A stretch of DNA of 64,000 bases from Noviherbaspirillum humi. GTDB taxonomy: Bacteria > Pseudomonadota > Gammaproteobacteria > Burkholderiales > Burkholderiaceae_D. Location of the stretch: assembly GCF_900188095.1 (NCBI RefSeq), contig NZ_FZOT01000007.1, forward strand, positions 166,389-230,388. The letters are read 5' to 3'. The first letter of the stretch is position 1. Every line of letters starts with the position of its first letter. Position numbers and translations under genes: made by a program. Below are positions 59,568-64,000 of this stretch, in pieces. Below the pieces are notes generated by a model. That model ran no database searches. It worked only from the letters and a program-made list of their open reading frames with translations, and was not told the origin of the DNA.

Positions 59568-60569
59568 ATGGACGAACTTTTGCTGAACGACTGGCATCCG
59601 GTTGCCGCTTCCGCTCTGCTTCAGCCGGGGCAGCTCCATACCGCGCACCTGCTTGGCGAGGAAATCGTGCTCTGGCGCGGCGCCGACGGAAAGCTGCGGG
59701 CCTGGGATGACCGCTGCCCCCATCGCGGCGCCCGCCTGTCCCTGGGCGCGCTCCGCGATGACCGCGTGGTCTGCGCCTACCATGGCTGGCAGTTCGACGT
59801 CGAAGGACAATGCCGGTTGATGCCGGCGCATCCGCAGGACACGCCGCCGAAGAACGCCCGCACCCTGGCCTATCGGGTGCAGGAAGCCTATGGCCTGGTG
59901 TGGGCATGCATCGGGGAGCCGCGCTACGATCTGCTGCCCTTTGACGAATACGGGGATGAACGGCTGCGCAAGGTGGTCTGCGGCCCGTACCCGGTGCAGA
60001 CCTCCGGCCCGCGCATCGTCGAGAATTTCCTCGACATGGCCCATTTCGGCTTCGTGCATACCGGCATCCTCGGCAGCCTCGACCATACCGAGGTGCCGGA
60101 ATACGACGTCAACCCGTATGACGACCGGCTCGGCGAGCGCGGCATGCAGGGCGTGATCGCCACCCGCTGCTTCGCCTTTCAGCCGGTGTCCAACCTGCTG
60201 TCGAAAGACGGCAGCATGGTGGAATATACCTACCGGGTGGCGCGGCCGCTCACCGCGATCCTGACCAAGCTGCCGCAGAACCAGGAGGGCTTCGCCGAAG
60301 CGATCAGCCTGCATGTGCAGCCGCTGGAGGAGGAGAAGTCGCAGGCCTGGATCGTGCTGGCGATGACCAACTCGGTTTCGACTGATGACGAGCTGCGCGC
60401 CTTCCAGGACCGCATCTTCAGCCAGGACCTGGCCATCCTGGAGTCGCAGCGGCCGAAGCGGGTGCCGCTGCAGCCCGGCGCGGAAGTGCCGCAGCGCGCG
60501 GACAAGCTGTCGGCCGCCTACCGGCGCATGCTGCGCCAGCTCGGCCTGCGCTACGGCGTCATCGCTTGA
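59568..60569 (+). CDS. Rieske-type ring-hydroxylating oxygenase, HpxD-like
   Basis: 333 residues from ATG at 59568 (AAGGGAACGGGC upstream). Rieske [2Fe-2S] ligands Cys50-x-His52 (CPHRG) and Cys69-x-x-His72 (CAYHGW). The mononuclear iron site is suggested by ENFLDMAHFGFVHTG (Asp, His, His). It lies in the purine island directly behind a purine-type deaminase, which fits HpxD, the Rieske oxygenase that helps oxidise hypoxanthine or xanthine in Klebsiella. A reductase partner gene (HpxE-like) was not seen in the window. Other aromatic substrates are possible. Confidence 0.82.
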   Translation: MDELLLNDWHPVAASALLQPGQLHTAHLLGEEIVLWRGADGKLRAWDDRCPHRGARLSLGALRDDRVVCAYHGWQFDVEGQCRLMPAHPQDTPPKNARTLAYRVQEAYGLVWACIGEPRYDLLPFDEYGDERLRKVVCGPYPVQTSGPRIVENFLDMAHFGFVHTGILGSLDHTEVPEYDVNPYDDRLGERGMQGVIATRCFAFQPVSNLLSKDGSMVEYTYRVARPLTAILTKLPQNQEGFAEAISLHVQPLEEEKSQAWIVLAMTNSVSTDDELRAFQDRIFSQDLAILESQRPKRVPLQPGAEVPQRADKLSAAYRRMLRQLGLRYGVIA

Positions 60570-60582
60570 CTGCCGGGCCGCC

Positions 60583-62577
60583 TCATTTGCGCGGTCCGGT
60601 GGTGATCTGCAGGAACTCCGCCGCCACTTTTTGCCGCTGTCCTGCGTCCATCTGCTGCAGCCGCTTTTCCACCGCGCGCAGGTAATCGGTTCCGCGCTCC
60701 GCTTCCTGCCGCATGCCGTCGAACAGCGGCTGCGGCGTGATCAGCAGAACGATCAGGTCGGTGCCGAAGGGCTTGGCCACCACCCAGTTGCCGCCGAGGG
60801 TGGCGGAATAATTGGCCGGCGCCTGGTTGGCCTTGATGCGCGGGCTCGGCACGAGATGCACCACGCTGCCGTCGAAGGAAAAATAATCGAGGTTGACGAA
60901 CGAAGGGTAAGGCGGCGTCGTCAGCGTCAGGGCGAGCTTGTCGCCTTCCACCAGCGAGGTGGCATGCGACCGGGTTTGCAGCGTTGCAGCCGCGGCTCCG
61001 GCTCCCGCCCCATGGTTCTGCTTCCAGTAGGGGCCGAAAAGCTTGATCGCCTCGCATTTGTCGTCGCCGACTTCGCGCACCGCCAGCTTCGCCTCCGCCC
61101 CGCCCGGCGCTGATCGCAGCGCCTGTTTGAGCCGATCGGCGCCATGGCTGGCGGGCAGCCAGCCGCTGATGCTGACCGCCCCGTCCTGCGTGGACGATAC
61201 CAGCGCCGAACAGGGAACCTGGTCCAGGATCTGCGCCACGCTCGCGGTCGGCGCCGGTTTGGCAGGCATGCTGGCAGGCGCCGCGGCCTCGGCGGCAGGC
61301 TGCGGCGCGTCCTGCCGCTGCATCCACCAGAACAGCCCGCCGCCCGCTACCAGCAAGGCAGCCAGCGCCGCCGAGACCGCGCTGACGGCGACCGGGCTGG
61401 CGGATCGGCGCTCAACGCCCATGCCTTGCAGGAAGCCGGCAATGGTCGGCGTGCGCGCCTCCCGCTCCAGCGCCAGCGCATGCTTCAGCGCGCGCCACTG
61501 CGACGCATTCAGATGCTTGGGCCGCTGCGGCTGCATGCCGGCGCTGCGGGCCTGCATCGCCGTCAGCCGGTCGAAGGGATGGCGTCCGGCGAGCAATTCG
61601 TAGGTGATGCAGGCGAGGGCGTAGATGTCGTCGCGCGGGTCCGGCTCCTGATGCTCCAGCATCTCGGGACTCGCATACGCCGGCGTCAGGCCGCCCAGGC
61701 TGCCGGGATCGAACACCGTCACCTCCGCCTGCTCGGTCGGCTTGTGTACCGCGCGGGCAATGCCGAAGTCGATCACCTTTACCTCGCCCGTATCGGTCAG
61801 GATGACATTGGCCGGCTTGAAATCGCAGTGCACGAAACCGCGTTCGTGCGCATAGGCAAGCGCTCGCGCCATGCCGTTGATGATGGGCGCCGCCTTCGCA
61901 TAGGGCATGCCGGTGAAGTTCGGATCGCGCAGCATCTGGCTCAGCGGGCTGCCGGGCAGATACTCCATCGTCAGATAGACGGTGGAACCGTCGCGGTCGA
62001 AGTCGTACACCGTGACGATGTTCGGATGCGCCAGGGTCTGCGCCTTCTTGGCCTCGCGCTGCAAGGCGATCAGCGATTTCGGGTGGCCGCGGAACTGGAC
62101 GTTGAGCACCTTGATCGCGATATAGGGCTTGCGGTCCGATGCCTCCAGCTTGCGCAGGTCGAGCGCCTTGTACACCATGCCCATGCCACCGAAGCCGATG
62201 CACTCCTCCAGCACGAAGCGGTTGTTGAGCGTATCGCCGACGCCCTTCATCACGCCGCCATCGCTCGGACCGGTCGATTCGCGCGGAAAGGAAGGCTGGA
62301 CGGAATGGGTCGCATCGCCGGCGCGCGGGACATAAGCCGCGGTTTTCTCGACTTCGGCAAATCCACTGGTCTCCACCGACCCAGCCGCGCGCTGGCGCAG
62401 ATCCGCATACACGTCCGGCGGCAGCAGCGTGCGGGTGCGCTCCTCGCTCAGGATCTGCTGCAGATGCGCCGAGCTGCCGCGGTCGCGGGCCAGCATGTCG
62501 TCCACCTCGGCCAGCAATTCGCCATGCGTCAGATTTCCGTTCTGAAAGCGGTAAAGCGTTTGTTCGAGATTGGCCAT
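60583..62577 (-). CDS. Ser/Thr protein kinase with transmembrane segment and DUF4384-like C-terminal domain
   Basis: 664 residues. Kinase domain about 120-385: glycine loop IGFGGMGMVYKA, catalytic lysine in YIAIKVLN, catalytic loop HCDFKPANVIL (H250-C251-D252), metal site VIDFGIA, and APE-like SPEM. One membrane segment (about 405-427, VSAVSAALAALLVAGGGLFWWMQ). The periplasmic part has a BON-like/Ala-Pro region and a C-terminal domain (GDKLALTLTTPPYPSFVNLDYFSFDGSVVHLVPS) like DUF4384, often found in type VI or surface-related kinases. Target unknown. Confidence 0.88.
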   Translation of the reverse strand: MANLEQTLYRFQNGNLTHGELLAEVDDMLARDRGSSAHLQQILSEERTRTLLPPDVYADLRQRAAGSVETSGFAEVEKTAAYVPRAGDATHSVQPSFPRESTGPSDGGVMKGVGDTLNNRFVLEECIGFGGMGMVYKALDLRKLEASDRKPYIAIKVLNVQFRGHPKSLIALQREAKKAQTLAHPNIVTVYDFDRDGSTVYLTMEYLPGSPLSQMLRDPNFTGMPYAKAAPIINGMARALAYAHERGFVHCDFKPANVILTDTGEVKVIDFGIARAVHKPTEQAEVTVFDPGSLGGLTPAYASPEMLEHQEPDPRDDIYALACITYELLAGRHPFDRLTAMQARSAGMQPQRPKHLNASQWRALKHALALEREARTPTIAGFLQGMGVERRSASPVAVSAVSAALAALLVAGGGLFWWMQRQDAPQPAAEAAAPASMPAKPAPTASVAQILDQVPCSALVSSTQDGAVSISGWLPASHGADRLKQALRSAPGGAEAKLAVREVGDDKCEAIKLFGPYWKQNHGAGAGAAAATLQTRSHATSLVEGDKLALTLTTPPYPSFVNLDYFSFDGSVVHLVPSPRIKANQAPANYSATLGGNWVVAKPFGTDLIVLLITPQPLFDGMRQEAERGTDYLRAVEKRLQQMDAGQRQKVAAEFLQITTGPRK

Positions 62578-63072
62578 GGCGGTCCGTATCAGGGTCTACC
62601 GGGTTGACGATGCCAGCCGCTGCTGCGCACAAGGACTCGGCGGCGGCTAGTTCGAATCGGAATCCGGCCTTGGCGCCCTTTCCATGCTGGTAGCGGCCGG
62701 CCTTGTTCTCATTATTGGAATCCTTTAGTTGGCGTGTCCAAAACCGAAACTCGATTTGATACTGCGCAAAGGCCGTCTCCAGGCTGCTGCCCTCACTGCG
62801 GGCCGGCAGTTGCCGGAAGCGAGGCGAGTCGGCCGCTCAATGGCCATGTACCTGCAGCAAGCGCTCACCATGCCTGGGCTCAAGCCTCAATTGCCCTTCT
62901 GAAACGAAGCGGATAACGCCAAGGCGGAAAGGGGCCAAGCACGGGATTGCAGGTTTCGGAGGGCTCGTCAATAGTTGCGCACACAACCCTGACATCATTC
63001 ATATTGTGCGCTTGTCATGCCCTCCCTATGCTGGGTTCTCATATTGCTCTTGGCAGAACCCGGGAGATCGCC
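62578..63072. promoter_or_regulatory. Intergenic region between kinase and TpsA-type genes
   Basis: 495 bp between divergent genes, AT-richer towards the right. It contains an inverted repeat GCGCACA (62977-62983) / TGTGCGC (63005-63011) with 21 nt between the arms, before the exoprotein gene. A 60-residue open frame at 62734-62916 has no ribosome site and no recognisable character and is not called. Confidence 0.4.
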
Positions 63073-64000
63073 ATGCACACCACACCGGCTGAACACCTCG
63101 ATACCGCGCTTGGCACTAACGCACCGCGACGCAGTTGCAGGTCGCGCATCCTGCGTCTTCGCCTGGGTCGCACCCGGTTGACGTTGGTGTGGCGGCCGCG
63201 CAAGCTGCCTTCTCTTCTCTGGCGCAAGCTGTTGCTGCGCGCCTGCATCGGACTGCTTGGCATGACTGCTTCGGCGCGGGCGCAAGTTCCGCCAAACACC
63301 CTGCCTACCGGCGCCCAGGTTGCCGCAGGCAGCGCTTCGGTATCACAGTCCGGCTCGGCCATGACGGTGACCCAGTCCACCCCCAAGGCCATCCTCAACT
63401 GGAACAGCTTCGACATCGGCCCGTCCGCCTCCGTCACCTTCAATCAGCCCAGCCGCGATGCCGTGGCGCTCAACCGCGTCGTTGGCATTTCTCCCAGCCA
63501 GATCCAGGGCCAGCTCAATGCCAACGGGCAGGTCTTCCTCGTCAACCCGCAGGGCATCCTGTTCGGTCCCACCGCTCAAGTGAATGTGGGAGGCCTGGCC
63601 GCCTCCACGTTGTCCATCAGCGATGCCGACTTCATGAGCGGCAATTACCGGTTCGAGCGCAATGGCGGCAGGGCGTCCGTCGTCAACCAGGGCCGGCTTA
63701 CTGCGGCCGATGCCGGCTACATCGCCCTGCTGGCGCCGGAAGTGATCAATGAAGGCGTCATCACCGCCAGGCTGGGCACGGCGGCCATGGCGGCGGGTGA
63801 GGCTGTCACGCTGGATATGCAAGGCGACGGCAAAGTTGGCGTCAAAGTCGATGCCGCCACGATAAGTACGCTGGTCGAGAACAGACAGATGGTCTTGGCG
63901 GACGGCGGGGTCGTCTATCTCGGCGCAAAGGCCGCCGGCCAGCTGGCCAGCGCCATCGTCAGCAATGCCGGCACGGTCAAGGCAGCATCGATGGTCAACC
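63073..64000 (+). CDS. Filamentous-haemagglutinin-type exoprotein (TpsA), 5' part
   Basis: 309 complete codons from ATG at 63073, open to the window edge. A long Arg-rich pre-sequence (about 1-55) and hydrophobic core (LLLRACIGLLGMTASARA) form an extended signal peptide of about 70 residues. The TPS domain follows: LPTGAQVAAGSASVSQSG, ILNWNSFDIG, FNQPSRDAVALNRVVG, QIQGQLNANGQVFLVNPQGILFGPTAQV with the NPQG motif recognised by the TpsB partner. The rest would be beta-helical repeats for adhesion. TpsB is not in the window. Confidence 0.93.
   Translation, partial: MHTTPAEHLDTALGTNAPRRSCRSRILRLRLGRTRLTLVWRPRKLPSLLWRKLLLRACIGLLGMTASARAQVPPNTLPTGAQVAAGSASVSQSGSAMTVTQSTPKAILNWNSFDIGPSASVTFNQPSRDAVALNRVVGISPSQIQGQLNANGQVFLVNPQGILFGPTAQVNVGGLAASTLSISDADFMSGNYRFERNGGRASVVNQGRLTAADAGYIALLAPEVINEGVITARLGTAAMAAGEAVTLDMQGDGKVGVKVDAATISTLVENRQMVLADGGVVYLGAKAAGQLASAIVSNAGTVKAASMVN

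Noticed and set aside
62734-62916. Small plus-strand open frame of 60 codons between kinase and exoprotein genes
   Set aside because: No ribosome site, no recognisable domain, and composition like the intergenic DNA.

Overview
The window is a GC-rich, densely coded chromosomal segment of a Gram-negative bacterium, most likely a betaproteobacterium of the Burkholderiales (Oxalobacteraceae or Burkholderiaceae type). The evidence is the neisserial-type trimeric porin, an orphan Bug/TctC solute receptor next to CoA-ester genes, the LeuCD type, the cytochrome-linked urate oxidase PuuD, and secreted giant adhesins. The species cannot be fixed from the sequence alone. No rRNA, tRNA, CRISPR array or intact insertion sequence was recognised.

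Layout. (1) Positions 1-6477, minus strand: the first 2159 residues of a giant surface adhesin (low-complexity Ala/Gly and Thr-Pro segments, Ig-like repeats, RTX-like end), cut by the window edge. (2) 6.8-14.2 kb: a four-gene minus operon (CoA-transferase, HMG-CoA-lyase-like, LeuC, LeuD) followed by a LysR gene, a divergent Bug receptor and an FAH-family hydrolase; this looks like catabolism of a C5 branched dicarboxylate. (3) 14.5-24.6 kb: housekeeping and accessory genes (70-bp tandem repeat, chemoreceptor, coniferyl-aldehyde-type dehydrogenase, NsrR-like regulator, thioesterase, DUF3703, serine hydrolase lipoprotein, DMT exporter). (4) 23.5-32.2 kb: a quinate/shikimate operon: TRAP transporter (DctP, DctQ, DctM), 3-dehydroshikimate dehydratase split into two proteins, shikimate/quinate dehydrogenase, type II dehydroquinase and a porin, with an upstream IclR regulator. 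Its expected product is protocatechuate.

(5) 33.9-60.6 kb: a large purine-catabolism island. Guanine deaminases of two folds and xanthine dehydrogenase XdhABC give urate. Membrane urate oxidase PuuD, 5-hydroxyisourate hydrolase, an OHCU decarboxylase/allantoate amidohydrolase fusion and allantoinase PuuE carry urate to the ureidoglycine/ureidoglycolate level. Uptake is covered by a Tsx-like outer-membrane channel and a BMP-type ABC nucleoside transporter; LysR and MFS genes accompany it. A MIO-type ammonia-lyase lies directly behind puuD, and an HpxD-like Rieske oxygenase follows a CDA-fold deaminase.

(6) At 44.0-46.1 kb the purine island is interrupted by a one-gene islet encoding a protein with an AbiEi-antitoxin-like winged-helix N-terminus and a self-inhibited Fic AMP-transferase C-terminus. 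It is preceded by six copies of a 14-bp motif (CGCT-N6-CGAC) with the repeated spacing 31/41 - 46 - 31/41, and is flanked by imperfect 61-bp direct repeats that contain a terminator-like hairpin. This self-contained toxin/antitoxin-like unit is the most unusual thing in the window. (7) 60.6-64.0 kb: a Ser/Thr kinase with an HCD catalytic loop and a DUF4384-like tail, then the N-terminal part of a two-partner-secretion (filamentous-haemagglutinin-type) exoprotein cut by the right edge.
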